DNA of 64,000 bases from Caryophanales bacterium (GCA_012840465.1 DULJ01000056.1:62001-126000), one strand, 5' to 3'; numbered from the stretch's first letter, positions 31,388 to 40,627 are shown. Notes: a model not told the origin generated them from the letters alone. A program made the numbers and translations.

Positions 31388-31432
31388 AAAAAAGAGTTGA
31401 GCTTGCCATTACTAGCAAACTCAACTCTTTTT
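31388..31432. terminator. Bidirectional terminator between rnhC and pheT
   Basis: AAAAAGAGTTGAG(C/T)TTGC stem with T-run on both strands; serves the two convergent genes. Confidence 0.88.
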
Positions 31433-31443
31433 ATGGGTTTATC

Positions 31444-33870
31444 TTATCCTCTTAGCACGGCACCTAGCTTTTCTGCAACAGCTTTTAGTACTTTTTCATG
31501 TGCTTTAGAAACCTCTTCATCTGTTAACGTTTTTTCAGGATCGAAATAACGTAATGAGAAGGCTAGGGACTTTTTACCTTTTTCTAAATGCTCACCTTGG
31601 TACAGGTCAAAGATTGATACTTCTTTCAGTAATGTTCCGCCTGCTTCTTTAATAACCTCTTGTATGTTACCGGCAATCACACGATCATCAACAACTAAAG
31701 CAATGTCGCGAGTGATTGATGGATAACGAGGGATTGCCTCATATTTAATAGCAGCTACTTCCGCATGTAATAGCTTACTTAAATTCAATTCAAATACATA
31801 TGTTGGATCAAGGTCAAGCGCCCTCTGTGCGTCCGGATGTACTTGGCCAATAAAGCCAATATATTCCCCGTCCAGCTTTATCGTTGCAGTACGTCCAGGA
31901 TGAAGTCCATCCTTACTACTTTGTTCAAAGGTAATCCGCTCATGCAAACCTAAAACATCAAATAGACCTTCAAGAATTCCCTTAGCAACGAAGAAATCCA
32001 CAACTTTTTTCTCTCCTTGCCAAGAATGGGAGTGCCAAAGACCTGTAATGGCACCGGCTAAGTTTTCTCTTTCATTGGGCTGCTCATTTTCAAGTTTGGC
32101 TTCTATTAAATAAACCTTCCCGATTTCATAAAGCGCTACATCATCAAGCTGACGGGCATTATTATGGGCAACAGCCTCTAATAAATGTGGTACTAAGCTT
32201 AAACGCAATGTACTACGCTCTTCGCTCATTGGCATTGATAAACGAATTGGCGTTGCTTTTGTTGTATCATCCTTATACAACAACGCTCGTTCTGAGCTTG
32301 TTAATGAATAGGTTACAGCTTCAGACAACCCGGCGCCTCCTAAAAATTTGCGAACTTTCCGTCGTTTTAACTGATAATCAGATAATTTACCCGGTGTAGA
32401 ATCACCGACCGGCAATGTTGTCGGGATAAAATCATAGCCGTAAAGACGGGCTACCTCTTCGATTAGGTCTTCTGGAATAGCAATATCTCGTCTTCTTGAC
32501 GGTGCTGTAACTGTAAAGTTACCATTTTCCTCCGTAAAGTCAAATTGTAAACGAGTGAAAATTTGTGTAACCTCTTCTGTTGTGATACTCGTTCCCAGTA
32601 CTTGATTGATGCGATCTGTTGATACAGAAACCTTAACAGCTGTTGCTTCTAAATAATCGACAGCAACGACCCCTTCAAGTACTTCTCCACCGGCAAGCTC
32701 AGCCATTAATGCTGCAGCCCGGTCGCCTGCTTCTTTTGTACGTTTCGGATCAATTCCTTTTTCAAAACGTGTACTTGCTTCACTGCGTAAGCCATGATCT
32801 TTGGATGCTTTACGAACTGTCAAACCGTTAAAGACAGCGGCTTCGATTAGAATATTCACCGTTCCATCATGCACCTCGGAGTTAGCTCCACCCATCACAC
32901 CAGCTAAGGCAACAGGCTCTGTTCCGTTCGTGATCACTAACTGCTCTGCCTTTAATGTCCGTTCTTGGTCGTCTAAAGTTACGAACTTTTCATCTTGTTT
33001 TGCACGTCTGACAAGAATTTCTTTTGAACCTAATCGATCATAATCGAAAGCATGCAATGGCTGGCCATATTCAATTAAGATGTAGTTCGTAATATCAACT
33101 ACATTATTGATTGGGCGGATACCAGCAGCCATTAAGCGCATTTGCATCCACAATGGTGATGGACCGATTTTTACACCTTTAACTACGCGAGCCGCATAAT
33201 ATGGACAATCTTCTTTTGCATCAATCGTAATTTTAATATAATCGGCAGCCTTCTCTTTTACTTCATTAATGACCGGCTTTGGCAGCTTGACTTCACGAGC
33301 TAAAATTGCCGCAACTTCATATGCAACACCTAGCATGCTGAGTGCATCAGATCGGTTCGGTGTTAAGCTAAGCTCTAACACTTTATCATTTAAATTCAAA
33401 TATTCGAGTGGATCCATACCAACCTCTACCTCAAATGGGAAAACAAAAATCCCAGTTGCATATTCTTTTGGTACAAATTTAGATTCAATCCCTAGTTCCT
33501 GCAAGGAACAAATCATTCCATTCGATGCTTCGCCGCGAAGCTTCGCTTTTTTAATTTTGAAATTTCCAGGAAGAACTGCCCCAATTTTAGCTACAATTAC
33601 TTTTTGTCCTGCAGCAACATTAGGCGCCCCACAGATAATTTGCTTTGGTTCGTCTTCCCCAATATCTACTTGACAAATATTGAGTTTATCCGCCTCAGGA
33701 TGCTTCACACATTCCAATACATGACCGACAACAACGCCTTCGATGCCTTTATTTAAAACCTCTACTTGTTCAACTTCAATTCCGGCTTTTGTAATTTTAT
33801 CTGCCAGCTCTTCAGCTGAAATATCATTTATCTCAACATAATCTTGTAGCCAGTTATAAGATACTAACAC
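31444..33870 (-). CDS. pheT: Phenylalanyl-tRNA synthetase beta subunit
   Basis: 808 residues, beta chain of the (alpha-beta)2 enzyme. N-terminal EMAPII-like tRNA-binding domain (residues about 40-150), B3/B4 editing domain (about 210-380), B5 domain (about 405-475), catalytic-like core, and C-terminal FDX-ACB anticodon-binding domain ([14 protein letters not shown], about 715-808). GTG start at 33868-33870 after GGAGGGG. Downstream of pheS and controlled by the same Phe T-box. Confidence 0.97.
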   Translation of the reverse strand: MLVSYNWLQDYVEINDISAEELADKITKAGIEVEQVEVLNKGIEGVVVGHVLECVKHPEADKLNICQVDIGEDEPKQIICGAPNVAAGQKVIVAKIGAVLPGNFKIKKAKLRGEASNGMICSLQELGIESKFVPKEYATGIFVFPFEVEVGMDPLEYLNLNDKVLELSLTPNRSDALSMLGVAYEVAAILAREVKLPKPVINEVKEKAADYIKITIDAKEDCPYYAARVVKGVKIGPSPLWMQMRLMAAGIRPINNVVDITNYILIEYGQPLHAFDYDRLGSKEILVRRAKQDEKFVTLDDQERTLKAEQLVITNGTEPVALAGVMGGANSEVHDGTVNILIEAAVFNGLTVRKASKDHGLRSEASTRFEKGIDPKRTKEAGDRAAALMAELAGGEVLEGVVAVDYLEATAVKVSVSTDRINQVLGTSITTEEVTQIFTRLQFDFTEENGNFTVTAPSRRRDIAIPEDLIEEVARLYGYDFIPTTLPVGDSTPGKLSDYQLKRRKVRKFLGGAGLSEAVTYSLTSSERALLYKDDTTKATPIRLSMPMSEERSTLRLSLVPHLLEAVAHNNARQLDDVALYEIGKVYLIEAKLENEQPNERENLAGAITGLWHSHSWQGEKKVVDFFVAKGILEGLFDVLGLHERITFEQSSKDGLHPGRTATIKLDGEYIGFIGQVHPDAQRALDLDPTYVFELNLSKLLHAEVAAIKYEAIPRYPSITRDIALVVDDRVIAGNIQEVIKEAGGTLLKEVSIFDLYQGEHLEKGKKSLAFSLRYFDPEKTLTDEEVSKAHEKVLKAVAEKLGAVLRG

Positions 33871-33891
33871 GTTTTACCCCTCCTTGATTAT

Positions 33892-33941
33892 TGTCTAGCT
33901 CCAGTTTGTTCGGCGCTAAACGGGTGCTTACGCTTTTCTTA
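33892..33941 (-). repeat. About 150-bp interspersed element, partial copy A1
   Basis: Retains only the two ends of the element (TGTCTAGCTCCAG and GGCGCTAAACGGGTGCTTAC then GCTTTTCTT) with the middle missing. It abuts the pheS stop codon, between pheS and pheT. Confidence 0.85.
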
Positions 33942-34970
33942 TGCACGTTTAAATTGCTTTAAAAAACGAATATCATTTGTATAGAAATGACGAATATCAT
34001 CAATGCCGTATTTCAACATGGCGATACGTTCAGGCCCCATTCCAAAAGCAAAGCCTGTGTATTTTTTCGAATCAAAGCCAGCCATTTCAAGTACATTCGG
34101 ATGAACCATACCAGCACCTAGAATTTCAATCCAGCCTGTATGCTTACAGATCGAACAGCCATGACCACCACACATACAGGAAACGTCAACTTCAACAGAC
34201 GGTTCCGTAAATGGGAAGAAGCTTGGGCGGAGACGAATTTTGCGGTCTTCACCAAACATCTTTTTCGCAAATACTTCAAGTGTGCCTTTCAGGTCACTCA
34301 TGCGGATATTTTCATTAACGACGAGTCCTTCGATTTGCATAAATTGATGGGAATGGGTTGCATCGTCATTGTCACGGCGATAGACCTTGCCCGGGCAAAT
34401 AATTTTAACTGGTCCACGACCTTCATGCTTTTTCATTGTCCTCGCTTGCACAGGTGATGTATGGGTACGAAGCAAAATCTCTTCTGTTATGTAGAAAGAA
34501 TCCTGCATATCACGCGCCGGATGTCCTTTTGGCAAATTTAATGCTTCAAAATTGTAATAGTCTTTTTCAACTTCAGGACCTTCGGCAATTTGGTAACCCA
34601 TGCCGATAAATAAATCCTCAATTTCTTCAATAACAGCTGTTAATGGATGGTGATTTCCTGGCCGCACCGGACGACCGGGAAGAGTAACATCGACTTTCTC
34701 AGCAACCAGCTTTTTCTCTACTTCTTGTTTTTCAAATCTTTCTTGTTTTTCTTCAAGCTTTTCTTGAATCGCTGCACGAACGTCATTCGCTAATTGACCA
34801 ATAACAGGACGCTCCTCGGCCGATAATTTCCCCATGCCGCGTAATACTTCCGTAATCGGACCTTTTTTTCCTAAATAGGCAACGCGGATATCATTCAATG
34901 CTTTTAAGTCTTCCGCTTGCTCAACTTTCAGAAGAGCTTCTGCTTGTAGTTCTTTTAACCTAGCTTCCAT
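33939..34970 (-). CDS. pheS: Phenylalanyl-tRNA synthetase alpha subunit
   Basis: Catalytic alpha chain, 343 residues. N-terminal coiled coil (about 1-90) for tRNA binding, then the class II aminoacylation domain with motif 2 ([16 protein letters not shown]) and motif 3 ([16 protein letters not shown]). Its stop codon is continuous with the end of repeat copy A1. A full repeat copy (A2) lies in its 5' untranslated region after the T-box terminator. Confidence 0.97.
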   Translation of the reverse strand: MEARLKELQAEALLKVEQAEDLKALNDIRVAYLGKKGPITEVLRGMGKLSAEERPVIGQLANDVRAAIQEKLEEKQERFEKQEVEKKLVAEKVDVTLPGRPVRPGNHHPLTAVIEEIEDLFIGMGYQIAEGPEVEKDYYNFEALNLPKGHPARDMQDSFYITEEILLRTHTSPVQARTMKKHEGRGPVKIICPGKVYRRDNDDATHSHQFMQIEGLVVNENIRMSDLKGTLEVFAKKMFGEDRKIRLRPSFFPFTEPSVEVDVSCMCGGHGCSICKHTGWIEILGAGMVHPNVLEMAGFDSKKYTGFAFGMGPERIAMLKYGIDDIRHFYTNDIRFLKQFKRA

Positions 34971-34995
34971 TTTGACATTATTCCTCCTTTAATTT

Positions 34996-35143
34996 AGAAA
35001 AGCGCAAGCGCCCGGTTAGCGACGTATGGACTGGAGTACATCGACTGAGATAAAGAAACCACAACGAACACAGTGAGTTGATGGTGACTTATCGTAGGGA
35101 GGTGGGTGAAGTCCACTATTCGCTGGGCGCTGGAGCTAGACAA
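34996..35143 (+). repeat. About 150-bp interspersed element, copy A2
   Basis: Runs AGAAAAGCGCAAGCGCCCGG...GCTGGGCGCTGGAGCTAGACAA. The ends can pair (GCGCCC...AGCG with CGCT...GGGCGC). Opposite orientation to copies A1 and A3. It lies between the T-box terminator and the pheS start, so it is part of the pheST leader RNA. Confidence 0.88.
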
Positions 35144-35154
35144 TAAAGTAAAAT

Positions 35155-35398
35155 AAAAAAAGCCCTCTATCCCAGAAGGGACGAAGACTTATCTTTCGCG
35201 GTACCACCCTAATTAACAGTGCTAATCAAAGCACCGTTCACTTCATTGTAATAACGGTTATTCAACCGGACAAACGTCAGCTCCAGAGTGAATTCAGTTA
35301 CTTCGATCCTAAAGATGCTTGCAGTCTATGGCATCTTCTCCCTGTCAAGTCGAGAGGTCACGTACTATGTTCCTTCACAGCTTATGTATAAAATTATC
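35155..35398 (-). promoter_or_regulatory. T-box riboswitch leader of pheST, Phe specifier TTC
   Basis: The minus strand carries the T-box AGGGTGGTACCGCG (35197-35210), a specifier-loop sequence GAATTCAC giving TTC at 35290-35292, stem I arms around GAGAAGATGCC...GCATCTT, and a hairpin near 35161-35182 followed by seven Ts. Uncharged tRNA-Phe should permit readthrough to pheST. Confidence 0.94.
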
Positions 35399-35404
35399 TA
35401 TATC

Positions 35405-35433
35405 ATTATAGTATAAGTTCCGTTTGGAGGCAA
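35405..35433 (-). promoter_or_regulatory. SigA-type promoter of pheST
   Basis: Minus-strand -35 TTGCCT (35428-35433), 17-base spacer, -10 TATAAT (35405-35410), directly upstream of the T-box leader. Confidence 0.82.
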
Positions 35434-35455
35434 ACCCAAAAATAAATTTACCGAA

Positions 35456-36214
35456 CTATCCCCTTAAATGGTACAAAAGAATTCCGGTTGCAATCGAAAC
35501 ATTCAAAGACTCAGCCTGTCCATAAATCGGGATGTACAAATTATCATCTGTTAGTTTTAACAAGTTAGAGTCCACGCCATTTCCTTCATTGCCGACAAGG
35601 AGGGCAAAATGCTTCTGCGGCTCAATTTCCTTAAAATTGCGCGCCCCTTCCAATGCTGTCCCGTATACCGGCACACCAATCACATTTAGACGTTTGATCC
35701 AAACATCTAAATTCCCGTCCATAATCGGAATATGGAATAAAGAACCTTGAGTTGATCTTATCACCTTGCCATTGTATAAATCGACACAGCCTTCCCCCAA
35801 GATAACAGCATCCATTCCAACAGCATCCGCAGTCCGAATTATGGTTCCCAGATTTCCCGGGTCTTGAACATTGTCTATTAAAAGAAGCTTAGCTGTGGCA
35901 ATATTGATTGGTGCAGTACCTTTCATTCCGCAGACAGCGGCGATGCCTTGTGGTGTTTCCGTGTCCGAAATATGTTTCATTATCTCTTCTGTTACTTCAA
36001 AAATTTCAATAGGGTCCCCTACATCCAATAAAGAATATTCAGTTCCCTCCCGAACAATTAATTCCTTAACATAAGCTTTATACTTTAAAGCCTCTTCAAT
36101 TAAATGCGTGCCTTCTATTAAAAATAAACCTGTTTTATTTCGCTCTTTTTTTGTTTGTAGCTTTTTCCATTGCTTCACATGTGGATTTTGCGTTGACTCA
36201 ATCCGTGTAATCAT
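35456..36214 (-). CDS. ysgA: SpoU-family RNA methyltransferase YsgA
   Basis: SPOUT-class 2'-O-ribose methyltransferase of the TrmH/RlmB group, 252 residues. N-terminal substrate-binding domain (ITRIESTQNPHVKQWKKL, L7Ae-like, about 1-90), then the knotted domain with motif 1 DNVQDPGNLGTIIRTADAVG, motif 2 LLVGNEGNGV and motif 3 LNVSIATGILLYHL. The rRNA site modified is not determined here. ATG at 36212-36214 has GGGGTGG upstream. Located beside pheS and sspI as in B. subtilis. Confidence 0.92.
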   Translation of the reverse strand: MITRIESTQNPHVKQWKKLQTKKERNKTGLFLIEGTHLIEEALKYKAYVKELIVREGTEYSLLDVGDPIEIFEVTEEIMKHISDTETPQGIAAVCGMKGTAPINIATAKLLLIDNVQDPGNLGTIIRTADAVGMDAVILGEGCVDLYNGKVIRSTQGSLFHIPIMDGNLDVWIKRLNVIGVPVYGTALEGARNFKEIEPQKHFALLVGNEGNGVDSNLLKLTDDNLYIPIYGQAESLNVSIATGILLYHLRG

Positions 36215-36339
36215 AATTATCCACCCCATCATTTCATTTCACTTTTATTATATATAATAAATGGAATTTTTACATAATCCAATAAATTTTGTGGAAACTA
36301 ATACGGAAAAACTGTATTTGGAAAAAGGGGTGCCGAAAA

Positions 36340-36552
36340 ATGAATTTAAATTTACGTTATGCAATTGTTCAAAATGTTTCAGGCAACACGAAACAGGAAC
36401 TACAGGATACAATTGTGGACGCAATTCAAAGTCAAGAAGAAAAAATGCTTCCCGGTCTTGGAGTACTATTTGAAGTCATTTGGCAAAATGCGAATGAGAG
36501 TGAAAAAGAAGAGATGCTATCTAATTTACAAGACGGATTACAAAAGCATTGA
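36340..36552 (+). CDS. sspI: Small acid-soluble spore protein I
   Basis: Minor SASP of 70 residues made in the forespore. The sequence [18 protein letters not shown]...[17 protein letters not shown] is typical of SspI across Bacillus. Start ATG at 36340-36342 follows AGGGG; an in-frame ATG 17 codons upstream would add an unrelated tail. Divergent from ysgA. A SigG promoter is expected, but I could not place one convincingly. Confidence 0.94.
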   Translation: MNLNLRYAIVQNVSGNTKQELQDTIVDAIQSQEEKMLPGLGVLFEVIWQNANESEKEEMLSNLQDGLQKH

Positions 36553-36609
36553 AAAAAATATAAAAAAGACGGCTCAATAATATCTTAAATAGCGTTCTAC
36601 TTCACTTAA

Positions 36610-36668
36610 GACTCCCACGACTAAAGTCGCAAGCCCTGAACCTTATAGTTTTACGGGTGGGATTCTTG
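36610..36668 (-). mobile_element. Possible right end of an IS200/IS605-type (TnpB) element, remnant
   Basis: Minus strand shows GAATCCCACCCG, an A/T-rich loop, GGTTCAGGGCTTGCG and then CGACTTTAGTCGTGGGAGTC. The outer arms ATCCCAC / GTGGGAGT enclose a CGACT-AGTCG hairpin. This arrangement resembles the 3' ends that follow tnpB genes in IS605/IS1341 elements, where the guide-like RNA scaffold lies. No tnpA or tnpB coding sequence remains. Identification is by recollection of such ends and is uncertain. Confidence 0.45.
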
Positions 36669-36733
36669 AGTGACTTAGCTTTCGCCAGTAGCGATATTCG
36701 ATATTAATGACCCCCAGCGATTATTTTAGTTTT

Positions 36734-36756
36734 GATCTTTTGTTCAACAAAAGATC
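36734..36756. other. Perfect 10-bp inverted repeat downstream of the DUF6366-type gene
   Basis: GATCTTTTGT-TCA-ACAAAAGATC. Could be a weak terminator, although no T-run follows on the minus strand. Confidence 0.4.
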
Positions 36757-36809
36757 CTTTAATGGAACATAGATGCTTTTCCTTATTCAAGATAAGCTAC
36801 CCGTTTCGT

Positions 36810-37022
36810 TTAGCGAAAAATGACGGAATATATTATAAATCCCAATACTATTACCAGAATAAGAATTCCAGTACCTTTCAATCCTAAACTACCTACCAAA
36901 TCTACAAGATTACCATTGTTGGCTCTGTTTAAAGAATCATTTAAGTTACCTGTTGGATTATTTCTAATTTCTTGTTGTCTTAATCTTTCTCTTTGTTGCT
37001 CTGGAGTTTCTATGTCGCTCAT
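36810..37022 (-). CDS. DUF6366-type small membrane protein
   Basis: 70 residues: hydrophilic Gln/Arg-rich N-terminus (MSDIETPEQQRERLRQQEIR), an Asn-rich middle (NNPTGNLNDSLNRANNGN), and one C-terminal transmembrane helix (GTGILILVIVLGFIIYSVIF). I recognise this layout as the DUF6366 family of Bacillaceae; function unknown. Start ATG at 37020-37022 has AAAGGAGAGG upstream. It lies in the accessory island between sspI and ysdC. Confidence 0.75.
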   Translation of the reverse strand: MSDIETPEQQRERLRQQEIRNNPTGNLNDSLNRANNGNLVDLVGSLGLKGTGILILVIVLGFIIYSVIFR

Positions 37023-37172
37023 CAAACCTCTCCTTTAATACAGATTACCATATATAACAAATGATTGTTGGACTATTCCGCAAATATAGCTTAATATTCA
37101 GCCTATTAAGTTTTCTTTTCAATGCAATTGGCAATAATTCCTCTAAAACAAGTTAAATTGGAGGGATTGATT

Positions 37173-37350
37173 ATGTTGTTATCTAAAGCATGGGATTGTT
37201 ATAAGGCAGATAAACGAATTGAGGGATTCTTACCACAAACGTTGAAGGCATACAAACTTCAGACGAATCTATTAATCGCCATTTTGGTGATGTTAAAATT
37301 GACTCACTTACCACTGAGAAAATTAAAGAGTACTTGGCTATTTTAAGTGT
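37173..37350 (+). pseudogene. Tyrosine recombinase (integrase) N-terminal fragment, frameshifted
   Basis: ATG at 37173 after GGAGGG. The frame reads MLLSKAWDCYKADKRIEGFL, continues as PQTLKAYKLQTNLLI, then needs a one-base shift near 37276 to go on as RHFGDVKIDSLTTEKIKEYL. This is the SAM-like core-binding domain that opens phage-type integrases. It stops after roughly 58 residues at unrelated sequence; no catalytic R-H-R-Y domain follows. Single-base loss plus truncation make it a dead remnant beside the toxin-antitoxin pair. Confidence 0.75.
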
Positions 37351-37382
37351 AGCATTTCACAACACCGCCATATATGTTATTA

Positions 37383-37403
37383 TCGTTATAACAATTATAA
37401 CGA
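37383..37403. promoter_or_regulatory. Putative operator of the toxin-antitoxin operon
   Basis: Perfect inverted repeat TCGTTATAA-CAA-TTATAACGA immediately before the antitoxin start; it overlaps the ribosome-site region. AbrB/MazE-type antitoxins usually bind such palindromes to repress their own operon. Confidence 0.6.
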
Positions 37404-37415
37404 GGATGTGATCAT

Positions 37416-37667
37416 TTGGAACAATTCGAAAGAAAGGTTACTAAGATTGGAAATAGTTTTGGTATTACTCTCCCTATTGAATTACTTAAACAAGTTGGTT
37501 TAGCACAAGGCGATGATGTTCAAGTTGAGGTTAAAGACGGGCAAATTGTGTTGAGAAAAAAAGAAAAAGTAGTACTTCCTGAAGGTGTTGATGCGGAATT
37601 TATGAATATTTTAAATGATGTCATTAATGAACATGACAAAGCATTCAAAGGGTTAGTGAACAGATAA
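37416..37667 (+). CDS. AbrB/MazE-type antitoxin
   Basis: 83 residues. Residues 1-48 form a SpoVT-AbrB swapped-hairpin DNA-binding domain (ERKVTKIGNSFGITLPIELLKQVGL, then GDDVQVEVKDGQIVLRK). The C-terminal acidic helix (residues 55-83) is the likely toxin-binding part. TTG start at 37416-37418 with GAGG upstream. Its stop overlaps the toxin ATG by one base (TAATG). Expected to neutralise the Doc toxin and autoregulate at the palindrome 37383-37403. Confidence 0.85.
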   Translation: MEQFERKVTKIGNSFGITLPIELLKQVGLAQGDDVQVEVKDGQIVLRKKEKVVLPEGVDAEFMNILNDVINEHDKAFKGLVNR

Positions 37668-38065
37668 TGAATGAGATTAACTATCTAACCATAAACCAGG
37701 TCATTACTATTAATACAATACAAATTCGTCTATATTCTCCAGATGAACAATTAGGAGTAAAGGATCCAAACTTACTTGATTCAGCTGTAAATAGACCCAA
37801 ACAATCAGCGTTTGGAAAAGATGTTTATCCCTCCATCTATGAAAAAGCTGCAGAACTATTTGAATCACTTGCAAAGAACCATGCATTTCATAATGCAAAT
37901 AAACGAACAGCTCTTGCTTCCTTAATTGTTTTCTTGAAAATAAATCATTTTCTATGGACAATGGGCATTGAAGAAGAACAGGACTTTACAGTTGATGTTG
38001 TTAATCATAAATATACATTTAAAGAAATTGTTTCGACAATAGAAAGTCATACCGAAAGACTATAA
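37667..38065 (+). CDS. Doc-type (death-on-curing) Fic-fold toxin
   Basis: 132 residues. The Doc active-site motif is present as HAFHNANKRTAL near residues 83-94, with catalytic His, Phe, Asn and the Lys-Arg pair. The N-terminal ITINTIQIRLYSPDEQLGVKDPNLLDSAVNRP is the usual start of Doc proteins. Known Doc enzymes phosphorylate EF-Tu rather than AMPylate targets; activity here is inferred from the motif. Translationally coupled to the antitoxin. Followed by its own terminator. Confidence 0.9.
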   Translation: MNEINYLTINQVITINTIQIRLYSPDEQLGVKDPNLLDSAVNRPKQSAFGKDVYPSIYEKAAELFESLAKNHAFHNANKRTALASLIVFLKINHFLWTMGIEEEQDFTVDVVNHKYTFKEIVSTIESHTERL

Positions 38066-38106
38066 CTCCACTCTCGCCGGATATGTTTGAGAATGGAGTT
38101 TTTATT
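38064..38106 (+). terminator. Terminator of the toxin-antitoxin operon
   Basis: AACTCCA.TCTC / GAGA.TGGAGTT stem with one mismatch, then TTTTTATTTCTT on the plus strand. Confidence 0.85.
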
Positions 38107-38216
38107 TCTTCTTTATAAAAATATTATTAAACAAACGCCTTGATATAGTATCCTTGAAAAAAATGAGGTTCGTTCTTAATTCAGAATAAAGATAATTTCA
38201 GTCAGGGGGTTGAAAT

Positions 38217-38530
38217 TAATGAATACGCTATATATTGAGGACAGCATAGGTGCGTCAAGCTTCGTCGTTGTCCTCAAATATTGACTTTGAGGACAAGATT
38301 GGTGTTTAGAGCATGGCTTCTGTCCTCAATCGAAAGGATTGAGGACAGCATAGGTGAGTCAAGCTTTGTCTTTGTCCTCAAACAATGCTTTTGAGGACAA
38401 GATTGGTGTTTAAAGCGCGGCTTCTGTCCTCAATCGATGGGATTAAGGACAGTATAGGTGGATCAAGCTTTGGCTTTGTCCTCAAAACTGTTTTTAAGGG
38501 CAACTTTGATTGACGTTGTCCTCAAACATG
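38217..38530. repeat. 52-bp-period hairpin repeat array (GAGGACA family, locus 2)
   Basis: GAGGACA or close variants occur at 38237, 38289, 38341, 38393, 38445 and 38497 (exact 52-base step), and TGTCCTC at 38269, 38321, 38373, 38425 and 38477. Successive units alternate between two subtypes, giving a 104-base higher-order period. Neighbouring TGTCCTC and GAGGACA form hairpins with 10-base arms. Arms TCAAA/TTTGA and TCAAT/ATTGA alternate with full compensation in three of five. The skeleton TGTCCTCAA-hairpin-(T)TTAAAGC matches the reverse complement of the array at 12887-13554. No coding frame. Confidence 0.93.
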
Positions 38531-38540
38531 AAAAGGGATT

Positions 38541-38783
38541 CAACCTTTGTTAAACAATAACCCCTTATTGCGTCATAAGACAAAATTAACACTCACTTTA
38601 ATATCCATGAACATTTATTCTTCCTTTCCAATAATAAAGGATAGCTAAATTACTATCCAAAATACGAACCAATTGATATGTTGTTTTGGTTTTTCTCTGC
38701 CTCAACCGAACAGGTTACAAGATTTACAGTCGTCTTTTTTGTTTATTTAGGTTCAACGTTAAGAAGTCTCTCTACCTATTTAT
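38541..38783. other. AT-rich intergenic stretch without supported feature
   Basis: Contains a GGATAG / CTATCC inverted repeat near 38639-38661 and A/T-rich sequence. I see no gene, RNA or promoter that can be supported. Confidence 0.5.
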
Positions 38784-39872
38784 TTAGTCAAAAATAATTT
38801 CTTTCACTTTATCCTCATCTAATCGCTTAATGACTTCAACGATTAATTTAACAGCATTTTCATAATCATCACGGTGCAACATCGCCGCATTGGAATGAAT
38901 ATACCGTGTAGCAATTGTGATCGCTAGTGCAGGTACTCCATTAGCCGTTAAATGGATCGAACCAGCATCCGTTCCGCCACCGGCCATTGAATCAAATTGA
39001 TATGGGATGTTATTTTCTTCAGCAACACTGACGACAAAATCCCGAAGTCCTTTATGGGAGACAATTGATGCATCATATAAAATAATTTGCGAGCCTTCAC
39101 CCATTTTACTAACGGACTCTTTTTCAGTGATTCCAGGGGTATCACCAGCAATACCAACATCTACAGCAAACCCGATATCTGGCTTAATTTGTGCCGTTGC
39201 CGTTTTTGCTCCTCTTAATCCAACCTCTTCTTGAACGGTGCCAACCCCGTAAACAACATTCGGATGGTCTACCCCTTTAAGATTCTTCAAAACATCGATG
39301 GCAATCGCACAGCCAATCCGGTTATCCCATGCTTTAGCCAATAGCATTTTCTCATTATTCATGACCGTAAATTCGAAATACGGAACAATCGAATCACCGG
39401 GTAGTATTCCCCACGCAAGCGCTTCTTCTTTACTTGTTGCCCCGATATCAATAAACATATCTTTTATATCAACCACTTTTTTTCGGGCTTCAGGCGATAA
39501 CACATGTGGTGGTTTCGAACCAATAATCCCGGGGATATTTCCCTTTTTCGTCATGATCGTTACCCGTTGAGCCAACATAACCTGTGACCACCAGCCACCC
39601 ACTGTTTGAAACTTTAAAAAGCCTTTTTCAGTAATTTGCGTGACCATGAATCCAACTTCATCCAAATGACCCGCCACCATTATTTTAGGGCCATCTTCTT
39701 TGCCAACCTTTTTAGCAATAAGGCTGCCAAGATTATCGAATGTTATTTCATCCGCATAGGGCGAAATATATTTTTTCATGACCTCCCGTACTTCCCGTTC
39801 ATCACCGGAAATCCCTTTGGCATCCGTTAAATCTTTTAACATCGTTAGCGTTTCATCCAATTGTTTGGTCAT
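38784..39872 (-). CDS. ysdC: M42-family aminopeptidase (YsdC)
   Basis: Dinuclear metal aminopeptidase of the M42 (glutamyl aminopeptidase/TET) family, 362 residues. Metal and catalytic residues are visible in [51 protein letters not shown] and the C-terminal [17 protein letters not shown]. Members form large self-compartmentalised complexes in the cytosol. ATG at 39870-39872 chosen; a GTG seven codons upstream overlaps the AAGGGAG ribosome site. Confidence 0.94.
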   Translation of the reverse strand: MTKQLDETLTMLKDLTDAKGISGDEREVREVMKKYISPYADEITFDNLGSLIAKKVGKEDGPKIMVAGHLDEVGFMVTQITEKGFLKFQTVGGWWSQVMLAQRVTIMTKKGNIPGIIGSKPPHVLSPEARKKVVDIKDMFIDIGATSKEEALAWGILPGDSIVPYFEFTVMNNEKMLLAKAWDNRIGCAIAIDVLKNLKGVDHPNVVYGVGTVQEEVGLRGAKTATAQIKPDIGFAVDVGIAGDTPGITEKESVSKMGEGSQIILYDASIVSHKGLRDFVVSVAEENNIPYQFDSMAGGGTDAGSIHLTANGVPALAITIATRYIHSNAAMLHRDDYENAVKLIVEVIKRLDEDKVKEIIFD

Positions 39873-39926
39873 ATGTAGAAAAACTCCCTTCACACAATTT
39901 ACAAAGTATTTAATTTAGTACACAAT

Positions 39927-40074
39927 TGTCTAGCTCCAGCTCCCAGCGACTAATGAACTTCGCCCACCTCCCTACGATAAGTCAACATCAACTCGCAACG
40001 CTCGTTGTGTTTCCTTTATCTCAGTCGATGTGCTCCAGTCCATACGTCGCTAAACGGGCGCTTCCGCTTTTCTT
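39927..40074 (-). repeat. About 150-bp interspersed element, copy A3
   Basis: Full-length copy. On the minus strand it reads AAGAAAAGCGGAAGCGCCCG to GCTGGAGCTAGACA and begins right at the dut stop codon. The middle (GACTTATCGTAGGGAGGTGG on the minus strand) is shared with copy A2. Confidence 0.9.
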
Positions 40075-40075
40075 A

Positions 40076-40561
40076 TTAATATCCCGTATCTTGCCTTTGA
40101 TGATTCACTTCATTTTTTAATTTGTATGCTTTTTCGATATCGTCTGGAGAAAAGCCTAATAGTCTTCCTAATAATATGTATTCATTGAATATTTTATGGT
40201 AGTTTTCCAAATTTAGTTGCTTACGAAACTCGATAATACTTGCAAATACAAGTTGAAACTGCTCCACTAAGTCCCTATTTTCGTCTTTCGGGTCCAAGCT
40301 AACCCGGTCTTGCATTTTCAACCCCAACCCGATTGATAAAATAAAATGGACCCCATCCACATATTCCTCTAAAATTACATCCCGTTCCGCAGCCGGCTTT
40401 TTGCTCCAAAACTTAAAACAACGTGTTTCATTAGCCAGTTCACCAAGTTCGACTAGTAAGGCCATAATCTTCTTATCCATCAAATCCGTTTGCTCAAGCC
40501 CATGCTCTTTTTCAATTCGTGTGTCTAATTCCTTTTGCAGTTCAAATAATGTTGTTAACAC
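40076..40561 (-). CDS. dut: dUTP diphosphatase, dimeric all-alpha type
   Basis: All-alpha (MazG-like) dUTPase of 161 residues, unrelated in fold to trimeric dUTPases. The metal-binding ExxE motif is in LVELGELANE, with FKFWSKKP and the second acidic site EEYVDGVHFILSIGL. It removes dUTP and supplies dUMP. GTG start at 40559-40561 chosen because GAGGGG is six bases upstream. The longer in-frame ATG start lacks a ribosome site. The stop codon abuts repeat copy A3. Confidence 0.85.
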   Translation of the reverse strand: MLTTLFELQKELDTRIEKEHGLEQTDLMDKKIMALLVELGELANETRCFKFWSKKPAAERDVILEEYVDGVHFILSIGLGLKMQDRVSLDPKDENRDLVEQFQLVFASIIEFRKQLNLENYHKIFNEYILLGRLLGFSPDDIEKAYKLKNEVNHQRQDTGY

Positions 40562-40627
40562 CAAAATCCCCTCTATCCTTCTCCAGATATTCATATTATA
40601 CCAAATTGCAAAAAAATTATTGCATTA

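Noticed and set aside
38217-38530. Coding repeat protein
   Set aside because: A 52-base unit shifts frame each time, and no frame stays open beyond about 25 codons.
38640-38730. Minus-strand string with VNLVTCS, reminiscent of a sortase C-terminus
   Set aside because: Only about 30 codons, no upstream domain, and the match is to a short motif; not enough to call a pseudogene.
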